This document shows, piece after piece, positions 1 to 8,258 of a DNA stretch of 64,000 bases. Each line of letters begins with the position of its first letter. Position 1 is the stretch's first letter. The DNA is from Pseudomonas antarctica (GTDB taxonomy: Bacteria; Pseudomonadota; Gammaproteobacteria; Pseudomonadales; Pseudomonadaceae). The position numbers were made by a program, and so were the translations under genes. Location of the stretch: contig NZ_CP015600.1 of the NCBI RefSeq assembly GCF_001647715.1, positions 5,580,001-5,644,000 of the forward strand, read 5' to 3'. The notes beneath the pieces were generated by a model. It did not search any database. It had not been told where the DNA came from and worked only from the letters and a program-made list of their open reading frames with translations.

Positions 1-1239
1 GCGTGGTAACAGCCGGCTTGGCTGGTAGTTCACGCCGGTGGTGGTTTTGCCGAAGTTCATCGCGCCGTCCTGGTTACCGTTGTTGACGGTGACGCGGGGT
101 GCGTTGATCGGCAGTTGCAGGGCGTTCGGCCCCAGGCGGTACATCTGGGTGTCGGCGTAGGAGAACACCCGGCCTTGCAGCAAGCGGTCTTCCGACGGTT
201 CGATGCCCGGGACCAGGTTGGCCGGGGCCATGGCCACTTGCTCGGTTTCCTGGAAGACATTCGCCGGGTTGCGGTTCAACACCATCTGCCCGACTTTACG
301 CTCCGGCACGTTCGGCCAGATCTTGGTGGCGTCCAGCGGGTCGAAATCAAACTTGGCCAAGTCCTCGGGTTTAAGCACTTGCACATACAGGTCCCACTTG
401 GGGAAGTCGCCCTTGTTGATGTGGGTAACCAAGTCATTGGTCATGTGGCTGTAGTCACGCCCTTGCACCTCGGTAACTTGCTTGGGATCGAGGTTCTTGA
501 TGCCTTGCAGGCTCTTCCAGTGGAACTTGACGTAGTGCACTTCGCCTTTGGCGTTGATCAACTTGTAGGCATGTACGCCGTTGCCGTCCATTTCCCGATA
601 ACTGGCCGGGGTGCCGGAGTCTGAGTACAGCTCGGTCAGCGTACGGGTGGACTCGGGAACATGGGAGAAGAAGTCAAAACGACGGGAGTCGTCGTCCAGG
701 TTAGTGCGTGGGTCGGGTTTGAACGCGTGCACCATGTCCGGGAATTTAATGGCGTCACGAATGAAAAACGTCGGGAAGTTGTTTCCTACCAGGTCCCAGT
801 TGCCTTCGGCGGTGTAGAACTTGGTGGCGAAGCCGCGCGGGTCACGCAGGGTTTCTGGAGAGTGGTTGCCGTGGACCACGGCCGAGAAGCGCACGAATAC
901 CGGCGTCGCTTCACCTGCGGCGAAGACCTTGGCTTTGGTCAGGTCGCTGAGGTTGTCGGTGGCGGTGAATGTACCGTGGGCGCCGGTGCCACGCGCGTGC
1001 ACCACACGTTCCGGGATGCGTTCACGGTCGAAGCGCTGCAGTTTTTGAATAAGCTGCACGTCCTGCAGCAGCACGGGGCCATTGGCACCGGCCGTTTGGG
1101 AGTTCTGGTTGTCACCCACGGCAGCGCCGTTATCGCGGGTCAGGTTGGCGGCTTGTACAGAGAGGGAAAGCAGGCTGGCGGTCACCAGTGCCAACGCGTA
1201 TCGCGCTGAAACCGGCCCGCGGCTCATTGGAGTATTCAT
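1..1239 (-). CDS. katB: Periplasmic catalase KatB (3' end beyond window)
   Basis: Monofunctional haem catalase that splits hydrogen peroxide to water and oxygen. Residues 1-30 form a signal peptide ending in SLSVQA, so the enzyme is exported; that is the hallmark of Pseudomonas KatB rather than cytoplasmic KatA. The catalytic His is H81 (RVVHARGTGAHG), the distal Asn lies in the VGNNFPTFFIRD block, and the proximal haem Tyr is Y361 in RVFSYADTQMYRLG. The reading frame is open to base 1, so 413 residues are seen and the C-terminus is missing. The start at 1239 has AGAGGA seven bases upstream. It is divergent from mscL, the order I recall from P. aeruginosa (katB-mscL-fpr). I found no clear OxyR box upstream. 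Confidence 0.93.
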   Translation of the reverse strand, partial: MNTPMSRGPVSARYALALVTASLLSLSVQAANLTRDNGAAVGDNQNSQTAGANGPVLLQDVQLIQKLQRFDRERIPERVVHARGTGAHGTFTATDNLSDLTKAKVFAAGEATPVFVRFSAVVHGNHSPETLRDPRGFATKFYTAEGNWDLVGNNFPTFFIRDAIKFPDMVHAFKPDPRTNLDDDSRRFDFFSHVPESTRTLTELYSDSGTPASYREMDGNGVHAYKLINAKGEVHYVKFHWKSLQGIKNLDPKQVTEVQGRDYSHMTNDLVTHINKGDFPKWDLYVQVLKPEDLAKFDFDPLDATKIWPNVPERKVGQMVLNRNPANVFQETEQVAMAPANLVPGIEPSEDRLLQGRVFSYADTQMYRLGPNALQLPINAPRVTVNNGNQDGAMNFGKTTTGVNYQPSRLLPR

Positions 1240-1525
1240 CGAGGTGTCCTCTGGTTTTTTTGTGCACATTCAGTTGTGCTTGCCAGAGGCTAGTGACCTG
1301 CGAGTCAGAAGATAAATAGAAAAACACCACCGGTACGATTAAGAAAAAAGTGTGGTAACCCACTGAAACAGCGAGTATTTCGCGCGCGATTGGTGGCACT
1401 TTGCAAACTATTTGCGCTTTAATGTGTCGATAAAAATTGACAGTGTTAACGGTTGTGTCGCGCAAGCCGCCTACGACTGAATTACACTGACCTCCACCCT
1501 TCTCATCTGTAACAAGGAATAACCT

Positions 1526-1942
1526 ATGGGCGTGATCAGTGAGTTCAAGGCCTTCGCGGTCAAAGGTAATGTGGTCGATATGGCCGTCGGTATCATCATC
1601 GGCGCCGCCTTCGGCAAGATTGTTTCCTCGTTTGTAGGCGACGTGGTCATGCCGCCCATCGGTCTGCTGATCGGTGGCGTGGACTTCGCTGACTTGGCCG
1701 TGCAACTCAAGGCGGCGCAAGGCAGTGCTCCGGCCGTGGTACTGGCTTACGGCAAATTCATCCAAAGCATTATCGACTTCGTGATCATCGCGTTTGCGAT
1801 CTTCATGGGCGTAAAAGCGATCAACCGCCTCAAGCGTGAAGAGGCCGTGGCGCCGACCCTGCCGGCAACGCCGAGCAAAGAGGAAGAGTTGCTGACGGAG
1901 ATCCGTGATCTGCTCAAGGCTCAGAACAACAAGCCGCTTTAA
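1526..1942 (+). CDS. mscL: Large-conductance mechanosensitive channel MscL
   Basis: Homopentameric inner-membrane channel that opens under extreme membrane tension and releases solutes on hypo-osmotic shock. The 138-residue length is normal. The N-terminal amphipathic start ([20 protein letters not shown]) is the family signature. TM1 follows ([20 protein letters not shown]) with the pore-lining glycines, then a short periplasmic loop, TM2 around residues 75-98, and a charged cytoplasmic helix near the C-terminus ([17 protein letters not shown]). AAGGAATAACCT precedes the start. It is a single gene followed directly by a strong intrinsic terminator. Confidence 0.97.
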   Translation: MGVISEFKAFAVKGNVVDMAVGIIIGAAFGKIVSSFVGDVVMPPIGLLIGGVDFADLAVQLKAAQGSAPAVVLAYGKFIQSIIDFVIIAFAIFMGVKAINRLKREEAVAPTLPATPSKEEELLTEIRDLLKAQNNKPL

Positions 1943-1957
1943 ATCGGTGGACCCAGA

Positions 1958-1986
1958 AAGGCGCCTATTGCAGGCGCCTTTTTTTT
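1958..1986 (+). terminator. Rho-independent terminator of mscL
   Basis: A perfect 9-bp stem (1958-1966 with 1972-1980, AAGGCGCCT/AGGCGCCTT) closes a 5-base loop and is followed by an unbroken T run to 1986. It lies 16 bases after the mscL stop and abuts the convergent fpr stop. Confidence 0.93.
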
Positions 1987-2761
1987 ACCAATAATTTTCC
2001 ACCGCCACTTGCCCTGGGCGCCGGCTCAGGCTCAGTTGCATGTCGCGTTGTTTGAGCAGTTGCCGTGTGTCATCGACCATCTGCGGGTTGCCGCAAATCA
2101 GCACGCGGGAGAATTCGGGGGTCAGCGCGACGCCAGCAGCGCGTTCCAGTTCGCCATTCTCGATCAGCGTGGTAATGCGCCCGTTCAGCGCCCCGGGATG
2201 CTGTTCACGCGTAACGATGGGGATGTAGACGAGTTTATGGGCGTATTCGGCCAGGTACTCTCGCTCACCCAACGCTGCAATCAGGTGCTGATACGCAAGC
2301 TCTTTGGCCTCGCGCGCGCTGTACGCCAGAACGATACGCTCGAATTTCTCCCAGGCCTCGAAGTCCTGCAGGATCGACAGAAACGGCGCCACCCCGGTAC
2401 CGGTGCCCAACAACCACAGGTCGCGCCCGTCCACAAAGCGGTTCAGGGTCAGGAAGCCTGTGGCCTGGCGCTCCACCATCAAGGTGTCACCCACCTGTAG
2501 CCGGCTCAACTCACTGGTGAACTCGCCCTCCGGAACAACAATAGAGAAGAAGTCCAGGTGCTCGTCAAACGGCGACGACACGATGGAGTAAGCACGCCAT
2601 ACGGTACTCCCATCCGCCTTGCTCACCCCCAGGCGCACAAACTGGCCGGCAGTAAACCGAAAGCCCGGATCGCGTGTGGTGCGCAGGGTAAACAGGCTAG
2701 GGGTCAGCGATTGCACGTCGAGCAACGTCTGGCGGGTAAATTTCTCAGCACTGGCCGTCAT
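1985..2761 (-). CDS. fpr: Ferredoxin/flavodoxin-NADP+ reductase
   Basis: FAD enzyme that exchanges electrons between NADPH and ferredoxin or flavodoxin. The protein has 258 residues. The FAD-binding RAYSIVSSP motif lies near residue 58, the NADP-binding GTGTGVAPF motif near residue 120, and the CGNPQMV block near residue 224. It ends in the aromatic tail VENYW, like E. coli Fpr (which ends in Trp), and not in the charged extension of the Azotobacter-type FprA. That favours the FprB class, but which paralogue this is remains an inference. It is convergent with mscL. GGAG lies 7-8 bases before the start. Confidence 0.88.
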   Translation of the reverse strand: MTASAEKFTRQTLLDVQSLTPSLFTLRTTRDPGFRFTAGQFVRLGVSKADGSTVWRAYSIVSSPFDEHLDFFSIVVPEGEFTSELSRLQVGDTLMVERQATGFLTLNRFVDGRDLWLLGTGTGVAPFLSILQDFEAWEKFERIVLAYSAREAKELAYQHLIAALGEREYLAEYAHKLVYIPIVTREQHPGALNGRITTLIENGELERAAGVALTPEFSRVLICGNPQMVDDTRQLLKQRDMQLSLSRRPGQVAVENYW

Positions 2762-3219
2762 GGGGGTCTCCGTTCAACAGGTACCCCTAGTGTCCCCCAA
2801 AGTCGCACAGGGAAACACCGTTGGTTTGTACTGGCATTACCGTTGACCCGGATGCTTACAGACAGAGGGGAACGTAAAATTATTACATTCCAAAGACATT
2901 TAAGCGCAGGACGGGCATTAAATTACCAACTAATCATTTAGCTATTTCCCAACTTCCAATACGCCATTAGATGACACAGTCAATCTAACTGATATCAATC
3001 CAATATCGTCAGCAACCTGTTAAAACCAATGAGATTTTCTTACTAACAACAAAACTTACACAAAAAACTCACTGCTGTACAAGTTCATGAAGTGTAAAGA
3101 CGAAGGCCACATGACATTTTTTTCACCTCTCCATGTAGCCTTTATCCTACACTCCTTTCCGTGCCTCATTGGGAGCCAGGAAGTGCCCGGGCAATAACAA
3201 CATGTATGGAGAGTTACCG
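2762..3219. other. AT-rich intergenic region
   Basis: About 460 bases without a convincing gene. From about 2870 to 3160 the DNA is markedly AT-rich against the GC-rich flanks. It must hold the promoters of fpr (leftward) and the luxR-type gene (rightward). I looked for a dyad lux box before the regulator and found only a poor candidate near 3072-3097, so I do not annotate one. Confidence 0.6.
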
Positions 3220-3930
3220 ATGGTCAACTGGCGCAACACGAGGATCCCAAAACTTGAAGGCGAGGATAAGATCACCACTGTTTATGAGATGGTCGTGAAT
3301 CACACCTATCAGCTCGGCTTTGAATATTGCTCATTTACGATGAGTTCCCTACAACCCACCCTTCAAACAAAACAGTTTCACTTAAACAACTATCCAAATG
3401 AATGGAACAGCGTTTACAAGCAAGCGAACTTCTTTGATATAGACCCAGTAGTAGCCCACTGCAAACGTAGCGTAATGCCTATCGTGTGGGACGAAAAAAC
3501 GTTCAGCACCACGCCACACTTATGGTCGTTGGCCCAATCGTTTGGCGTGCATTTTGGTTGGACTCAGGCAGTACACGACTTCCAGGGCGTGTTCAGCATG
3601 CTGACCCTGGGCCGAAGTACCGGCGAAGTCAGTCCCCAAGAGCTTTACGAGAAAGCCGGCCAGGCACTGTGGCTTTGCCACGTATTGCACGCGGCGGTGG
3701 CACAAAAACATGCCGATAAACCGAGTATTACGCCGCCTTGCAAATTGACCCCACGGGAAACGGAAATCCTCAAATGGTCAGCCATGGGCAAGACGGCGTC
3801 GGACATTGCCACGATCCTGTGTCTGTCAGAACGTACCGTGGGCTTTCATATCAGCAGTTGCCTCAAAAAATTGGGCGTCAATAACAAGATCGCCGCCGTG
3901 CTCTGTGCCTCCAAAGCGGGCCTGTTTTAA
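3220..3930 (+). CDS. Orphan LuxR-type quorum-sensing regulator
   Basis: Transcription factor of the LuxR/LasR family, 236 residues, about the size of LasR. The N-terminal ligand domain keeps the acyl-homoserine-lactone pocket residues Tyr58, Trp62, Tyr66, Asp75 and Trp90 (blocks NYPNEWNSVY, DIDPVVAHC and PIVW). The C-terminal GerE helix-turn-helix begins at LTPRETEIL with the conserved Glu180, Leu184 and Gly190. The ATG at 3220 is preferred because GGAG lies eight bases before it; an upstream in-frame ATG at 3169 would add 17 residues. No luxI homologue is in the window, so it is a candidate LuxR solo that may sense AHLs made elsewhere or by neighbours. The gene and its upstream DNA are less GC-rich than the surroundings. 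Confidence 0.85.
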   Translation: MVNWRNTRIPKLEGEDKITTVYEMVVNHTYQLGFEYCSFTMSSLQPTLQTKQFHLNNYPNEWNSVYKQANFFDIDPVVAHCKRSVMPIVWDEKTFSTTPHLWSLAQSFGVHFGWTQAVHDFQGVFSMLTLGRSTGEVSPQELYEKAGQALWLCHVLHAAVAQKHADKPSITPPCKLTPRETEILKWSAMGKTASDIATILCLSERTVGFHISSCLKKLGVNNKIAAVLCASKAGLF

Positions 3931-4111
3931 CCGGCGTACAAACACCGCATGTAATCCCACCGAAAAAAAAGTAACATTTACGGCCTATTCTGAGTGTTGA
4001 AGCCGCGCCTCGGTGCCGCCTCGCCGTTCACTCAGTTGCCGTTCACACGGATAGTTGCGCCGGTTGCCCGCACCCGCCGCCGCCCATCGTTGACCCAGAG
4101 CCTCCCCCGCC

Positions 4112-5236
4112 ATGCCCCTGCTTGACAGCCCCTTCGCCCAGCTCGATCTGATCCGCCAGCCAGAGCAACACAATGACCCGCTGCAGGCTTTCGATGCCGC
4201 CGACGAGTACCTGCTCAACTACCTGGCCGAACAGCCGCATGGCGCCGCAACCCGCGTACTGGTGCTCAATGACAGCTTCGGTGCCGTGGCGGCCAGCCTG
4301 GAAGGCAAGGTTCAGGTGACGTCCAGCGGCGACTCGTATCTGGCAGCCCAGGGCCTGGAGAAAAACCTGGTGCGCAATGGCAAGGCGTTTGATGCAGTAC
4401 CATTCGTGCCCGCCAGCCAGGTGCCGACCGGGCCGTTCGACCGCGTACTGATCCGCGTGCCGAAGACCCTGGCCTTGCTGGAAGAGCAACTGATTCGCCT
4501 GCAAGGGCAGTTGGCGCCGGGCGCCGAGGTGATCGCGGGCGCTATGATCAAGCACCTGCCACGGGCTGCAGGCGAGCTGCTTGAGCGCTATATCGGGCCC
4601 ATGCACGCCTCGCTTGCGGTCAAAAAAGCCCGGCTGCTGATTGCCACGGTCGAAGATCGACCGGTTGCCGCCTCGCCCTACCCCACCCGCTACGCCTTGG
4701 ACGCACCGGCCATCGAGTTGCGTAACCACGCCAACGTGTTCTGCCGTGAAGGCCTGGACATCGGCACCCGCGCCTTCCTCCCGCACCTGCCGAAAAACCT
4801 GGGCAGCGCTCGCGTCGCCGACCTGGGCTGCGGTAACGGCGTGCTGGCGATTGCCAGTGCACTGCAAAACCCCGACGCGCAGTACACGCTCGTGGATGAA
4901 TCCTACATGGCCGTGCAGTCGGCGCTCGAGAATTGGCAGGCGGCACTCGGGGCGCGAGAAGTCATCGTTCGCGCCGCTGATGGCCTCGCCGGCCAGGAAC
5001 CGCAGTCCCTGGACGTGGTGCTGTGCAACCCGCCGTTCCACCAGCAACAGGTGGTCGGCGACTTCCTTGCCTGGCGCATGTTCCAGCAGGCGCGGGAGGC
5101 CCTGGTGGTCGGTGGCGCGCTTTACATCGTGGGTAACCGCCACTTGGGCTATCACAGCAAGTTGGCGCGTTTATTCCGTGGCGTTGAGCAAGTGGCCGCC
5201 ACGCCTAAGTTCGTGATTCTCAAAGCGCGCAAATAA
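4112..5236 (+). CDS. rlmG: 23S rRNA m2G1835 methyltransferase RlmG
   Basis: SAM-dependent guanine-N2 methyltransferase that modifies G1835 of 23S rRNA. At 374 residues it fits RlmG and is longer than the related RsmC (about 330-345). The N-terminal half is the degenerate, non-catalytic methyltransferase-like domain. The C-terminal catalytic half holds the SAM-binding motif VADLGCGNGVLAI (residue ~233) and the NPPFH motif that contacts the target base. The in-frame start ADEYLL block near residue 30 is typical of the family. The stop codon lies within the A-rich tract of the terminator that serves the convergent oxidase operon. Confidence 0.92.
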   Translation: MPLLDSPFAQLDLIRQPEQHNDPLQAFDAADEYLLNYLAEQPHGAATRVLVLNDSFGAVAASLEGKVQVTSSGDSYLAAQGLEKNLVRNGKAFDAVPFVPASQVPTGPFDRVLIRVPKTLALLEEQLIRLQGQLAPGAEVIAGAMIKHLPRAAGELLERYIGPMHASLAVKKARLLIATVEDRPVAASPYPTRYALDAPAIELRNHANVFCREGLDIGTRAFLPHLPKNLGSARVADLGCGNGVLAIASALQNPDAQYTLVDESYMAVQSALENWQAALGAREVIVRAADGLAGQEPQSLDVVLCNPPFHQQQVVGDFLAWRMFQQAREALVVGGALYIVGNRHLGYHSKLARLFRGVEQVAATPKFVILKARK

Positions 5237-5268
5237 AAAACCCCGCCTTTCTCGCAAAAGGCGGGGTT
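5233..5268 (-). terminator. Rho-independent terminator of the cio operon
   Basis: A 12-bp stem (5239-5250 with 5257-5268, core CCCCGCC/GGCGGGG). Read on the minus strand it is followed by TTTTTTATTT, so it mainly ends the leftward cioAB-DUF2474 transcript. Its tail overlaps the rlmG stop codon. A second GC-rich hairpin with a GCAA loop (5274-5291) sits just before it on the operon side. Confidence 0.9.
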
Positions 5269-5300
5269 GAAAGCCGGGCCGCAAGGCCCGGAACGGGATG

Positions 5301-5468
5301 TCAGTGAGTCGTCAGGCCGGCCGCGCTCATGAACATACGCATCAGGCTGGCCACGACGAACAGGGCCAGCACACTGCCGGTCCAGATCATCGCCAGCCAC
5401 CCCAGGCGCCGCCACAACGGCTGTTTCTCGGCCTGTTCGATCTCGTGCAACGTAGGTTTGCCGGGCAT
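5301..5468 (-). CDS. DUF2474 small membrane subunit of the bd-type oxidase
   Basis: A 55-residue single-span membrane protein that starts MPGKPTLHEIEQAEKQPLWR and then has one hydrophobic helix (WLAMIWTGSVLALFVVASL). It is the last gene of the oxidase operon, 12 bases after cioB, with AGGAGG eight bases before its ATG. Proteins of this type (DUF2474) follow CioB in many proteobacteria and are thought to act as a third subunit, analogous to CydX of E. coli cytochrome bd; that function is inferred from position and shape. Confidence 0.85.
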   Translation of the reverse strand: MPGKPTLHEIEQAEKQPLWRRLGWLAMIWTGSVLALFVVASLMRMFMSAAGLTTH

Positions 5469-5480
5469 GTTACGACCCTC

Positions 5481-6488
5481 CTAGTGATAACCGTCTTCGT
5501 GGGTGACCTTGCCGCGGAACACGTAGTAGCTCCAGAAGGTGTAACCCAGGATAAACGGGATGATGAACAGCGTGCCCACCAGCATGAAGCCCTGGCTTTG
5601 CGGCGGCGCGGCGGCGTCCCAGATCGAGACAGACGGTGGAATGATGTTCGGCCACAGGCTGATCCCCAGGCCGCTGTAGCCGAGGAAGATCAGTACCAGT
5701 GTCAGCAGGAACGGCGTGTAGTGCGCATTACGCGCCACTGCGCGGATCAAACCGTACATGGTCACCAGCACCAGGATCGGCACCGGCAGGAACCAGAACA
5801 GGTTCGGCAGGGTGAACCAGCGCGAGGCGATTTCCGGATGCGCCAGCGGCGTCCACAGGCTGACGATACCGATCACCGCCAACACCACAAAGGCCAACGG
5901 CCGCGCCAGGTTGTGCATCTGCTCCTGCAACTTGCCTTCAGTCTTCATGATCAGCCAGGTGCAACCGAGCAAGGCATACGCGACCACCAGGGCCACGCCG
6001 CAGAACATCGTGAACGGCGTGGCCCAGTCGAGTGAGCCGCCGGCAAACTGGCGATTCACCACCGGGATGCCGTCGATAAATGCCCCCAGCGCCACGCCCT
6101 GGAAGAACGTCGCCGCGATGGAGCCGCCGATGAACGCCTTATCCCACAGGTGACGCTTATGGTCCTTGGCCTTGAAGCGGAACTCGAAGGCCACGCCCCG
6201 GAAGATCAGCCCGATCAGCATCAGGATCAGCGGCAGGTACAACGCCGACAACACCACCGAATAGGCCAGCGGGAACGCGCCGAACAACGCCGCGCCCCCC
6301 AGGACCAGCCAGGTTTCGTTGCCGTCCCAAACCGGGGCGACGGTGTTCATCATCACGTCACGGTCGACTTTGCCCGGGATAAACGGGAAGAGAATGCCGA
6401 TACCCAGGTCGAAACCGTCCATGACCACGTACATCATGATGCCGAAGATGATGATCACGGCCCAGATCAGCGGAAGATCAATACCCAT
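5481..6488 (-). CDS. cioB: Cyanide-insensitive bd-type quinol oxidase subunit II
   Basis: Inner-membrane subunit II (CydB family) of the quinol oxidase that reduces oxygen to water without a proton-pumping haem-copper centre. The 335 residues hold about eight to nine hydrophobic helices, and the family signature FGIMMYVVMDGFDLGIGIL is at the N-terminus, followed by WDGNETWLVLGG. The ATG at 6488 begins one base after the cioA stop and has GGGGA upstream, so translation is coupled. A longer reading from 6590 is possible but overlaps cioA heavily and adds non-family sequence. Confidence 0.93.
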   Translation of the reverse strand: MGIDLPLIWAVIIIFGIMMYVVMDGFDLGIGILFPFIPGKVDRDVMMNTVAPVWDGNETWLVLGGAALFGAFPLAYSVVLSALYLPLILMLIGLIFRGVAFEFRFKAKDHKRHLWDKAFIGGSIAATFFQGVALGAFIDGIPVVNRQFAGGSLDWATPFTMFCGVALVVAYALLGCTWLIMKTEGKLQEQMHNLARPLAFVVLAVIGIVSLWTPLAHPEIASRWFTLPNLFWFLPVPILVLVTMYGLIRAVARNAHYTPFLLTLVLIFLGYSGLGISLWPNIIPPSVSIWDAAAPPQSQGFMLVGTLFIIPFILGYTFWSYYVFRGKVTHEDGYH

Positions 6489-6489
6489 C

Positions 6490-7929
6490 TCAATTCCCCT
6501 TGTGCTGGATGTGAGTGTGGTCGTCATCGCTGCCATCATCGGCCGCAGACAACGGACGGGCCGGTGTGCGTTTCTGCCCAGGGCCACCATGGGTTGGCTC
6601 GGAGCCTTCGTGCGTCTGAGGCCCTTTGCGCACCAGACGCATCATGTAGCCCAACCCGGCGCCGAACAGCGCGAAGTACACCACCACGAACAACACCAGG
6701 GTAATGGTCATCTGCGCCAGGCTATGCCCGGAGGATGCATCCGCCGTGCGCATCAACCCATAGACCACCCAGGGCTGACGACCGATTTCGGTGGTGAACC
6801 AGCCGGCGAGAATCGCGATCAGGCCGGACGGGCCCATCCACAACGCCAGGTACAGGAACGGCCTGGAGGTATACATCTTGTCGCCCCGGCGCAGCCACAG
6901 GCTGAACAAACCGGTGAAGATCATCAGGAAACCCAGGCCGACCATGACCCGGAACGACCAGAACACGATGGTCGAGTTGGGACGGTCTTGCGGCGGGAAA
7001 TCCTTGAGCGCCGGCACTTGCTTGTCCAGGGAGTGGGTCAGGATCAGGCTGCCCAGGTACGGGATTTCGACGGCGTATTTGGTCTTCTCGGCTTTCATGT
7101 CGGGCCAGCCGAACAGGATCAGCGGCGTCGGCTCGTTGCCGATATTTTCCCAGTGACCTTCAATCGCGGCGATTTTCGCCGGCTGATGCTTCAGCGTGTT
7201 CAGGCCATGGAAGTCGCCAATCACCGCCTGGATAGGCGCGACGATCAAAGCCATCCACATCGCCATCGACAACATGGTGCGGATCGCCGGGTTGTCCTTG
7301 CCGCGCAGCAAGTGCCAGGCCGCCGAGGAACCGACGAAGAACGCCGTGGCCACAAACGCTGCCGTGGCCATGTGCGCCAGGCGATACGGGAATGACGGGT
7401 TGAAGACGACGGCGAACCAATCGGTCGGTATCACGCGGCCGTCCACGATTTCGAAGCCCTGGGGTGTCTGCATCCAACTGTTGGACGACAGGATCCAGAA
7501 GGTAGAGATCAACGTACCGACGGCCACCATCACCGTGGCAAAGAAGTGCAGTTTGCGCCCGACCTTGTTCCAGCCGAACAGCATCACACCGAGGAAACCG
7601 GCCTCGAGGAAGAAGGCTGTCAGCACTTCATAGGTCAGCAACGGCCCGGTAACGGCGCCGGCGAAGTCCGAGAAGCGGCTCCAGTTGGTGCCGAACTGGT
7701 AGGCCATGACCAGCCCGGAGACCACACCCATGCCGAAGTTGACGGCAAAGATCTTCGACCAGAAATGGTAGAGGTCACGGTAGGTGTCGTTGTGAGTCTT
7801 GAGCCACAAGCCCTCGAGCACCGCAAGGTAACTGGCCAGGCCGATGGTGATCGCCGGGAACAGGATGTGGAACGAGATGGTGAACGCGAATTGAATTCGG
7901 GCGAGATCTAGCGCCTCCAAACCGAACAT
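6490..7929 (-). CDS. cioA: Cyanide-insensitive bd-type quinol oxidase subunit I
   Basis: Subunit I (CydA family) that carries haems b and oxidises ubiquinol. The protein has 479 residues. His21 in FTISFHILFPA is the high-spin haem ligand, a second haem His lies in the YRLAHM segment, and GRQPWVVYG is the diagnostic motif near the Met ligand. The quinone loop is short, which marks the CIO branch rather than the long-loop E. coli bd-I type, and agrees with DUF2474 downstream. AGAGGA precedes the start at 7929. In P. aeruginosa this oxidase supports respiration under cyanide and is controlled by ANR and RoxSR; a perfect ANR box lies 158 bases upstream here. Confidence 0.93.
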   Translation of the reverse strand: MFGLEALDLARIQFAFTISFHILFPAITIGLASYLAVLEGLWLKTHNDTYRDLYHFWSKIFAVNFGMGVVSGLVMAYQFGTNWSRFSDFAGAVTGPLLTYEVLTAFFLEAGFLGVMLFGWNKVGRKLHFFATVMVAVGTLISTFWILSSNSWMQTPQGFEIVDGRVIPTDWFAVVFNPSFPYRLAHMATAAFVATAFFVGSSAAWHLLRGKDNPAIRTMLSMAMWMALIVAPIQAVIGDFHGLNTLKHQPAKIAAIEGHWENIGNEPTPLILFGWPDMKAEKTKYAVEIPYLGSLILTHSLDKQVPALKDFPPQDRPNSTIVFWSFRVMVGLGFLMIFTGLFSLWLRRGDKMYTSRPFLYLALWMGPSGLIAILAGWFTTEIGRQPWVVYGLMRTADASSGHSLAQMTITLVLFVVVYFALFGAGLGYMMRLVRKGPQTHEGSEPTHGGPGQKRTPARPLSAADDGSDDDHTHIQHKGN

Positions 7930-8258
7930 AAGTTTTCCTCTGTCAGGTAATACCGGCTGCTGGCTGGGAGCCTGCACCCACTGCCCCCACGGATATGGAG
8001 TGTGGCGAATTTCAATTCGTTTCTTTTTTTACCCATCACGCAGGGATTCTGGCCTTTCGGCCGCCAGAACAATCCCGGGGCCGGTTTTGATCTGGATCAA
8101 GCATTGCTGAAAGAGTAGTCCCATTTTGGCTGTAGGAAGGCGTGGTCTTTTGCCGCGTGACAGCTTGTCTCAGCCCGGCGCCCAGCAAACCCTTGCAACT
8201 ATTTGTTACAGCTTGATGCTAACCTCGGTGCTCCCTCCGCTCCGAACCTGTATTCCCG
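7930..8258. other. Divergent promoter region cioA / MFS gene
   Basis: About 330 bases between divergent genes. It holds a perfect ANR/FNR-type site at 8087-8100 and an inverted repeat at 8047-8069 (TTCTGGC...GCCAGAA). I see no gene in it. Confidence 0.7.
8087..8100. promoter_or_regulatory. ANR/FNR-type operator upstream of cioA
   Basis: TTGATCTGGATCAA is a perfect match to the TTGAT-N4-ATCAA consensus of the oxygen sensor ANR. It lies 158 bases before the cioA start and about the same distance before the divergent MFS gene, so either or both may be controlled. ANR regulation of cio genes is known in P. aeruginosa; the role of this copy is inferred. Confidence 0.85.

Noticed and set aside
1240..1525. 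OxyR box in the katB-mscL gap
   Set aside because: I could not find the ATAG-N7-CTAT spaced pattern; a TTGACA at 1437-1442 has no good -10 for mscL at 17 bases.
3060..3110. Possible lux box before the LuxR gene
   Set aside because: The best dyad (near CTGTACAAG and CATGAAG) does not fit the CT-N12-AG pattern or pair well.
4043..5155. Long antisense frame (370 codons) across rlmG
   Set aside because: It mirrors the GC-rich codons of rlmG; composition is Gly/His/Arg-rich, with no domain. The rlmG frame carries clear motifs.
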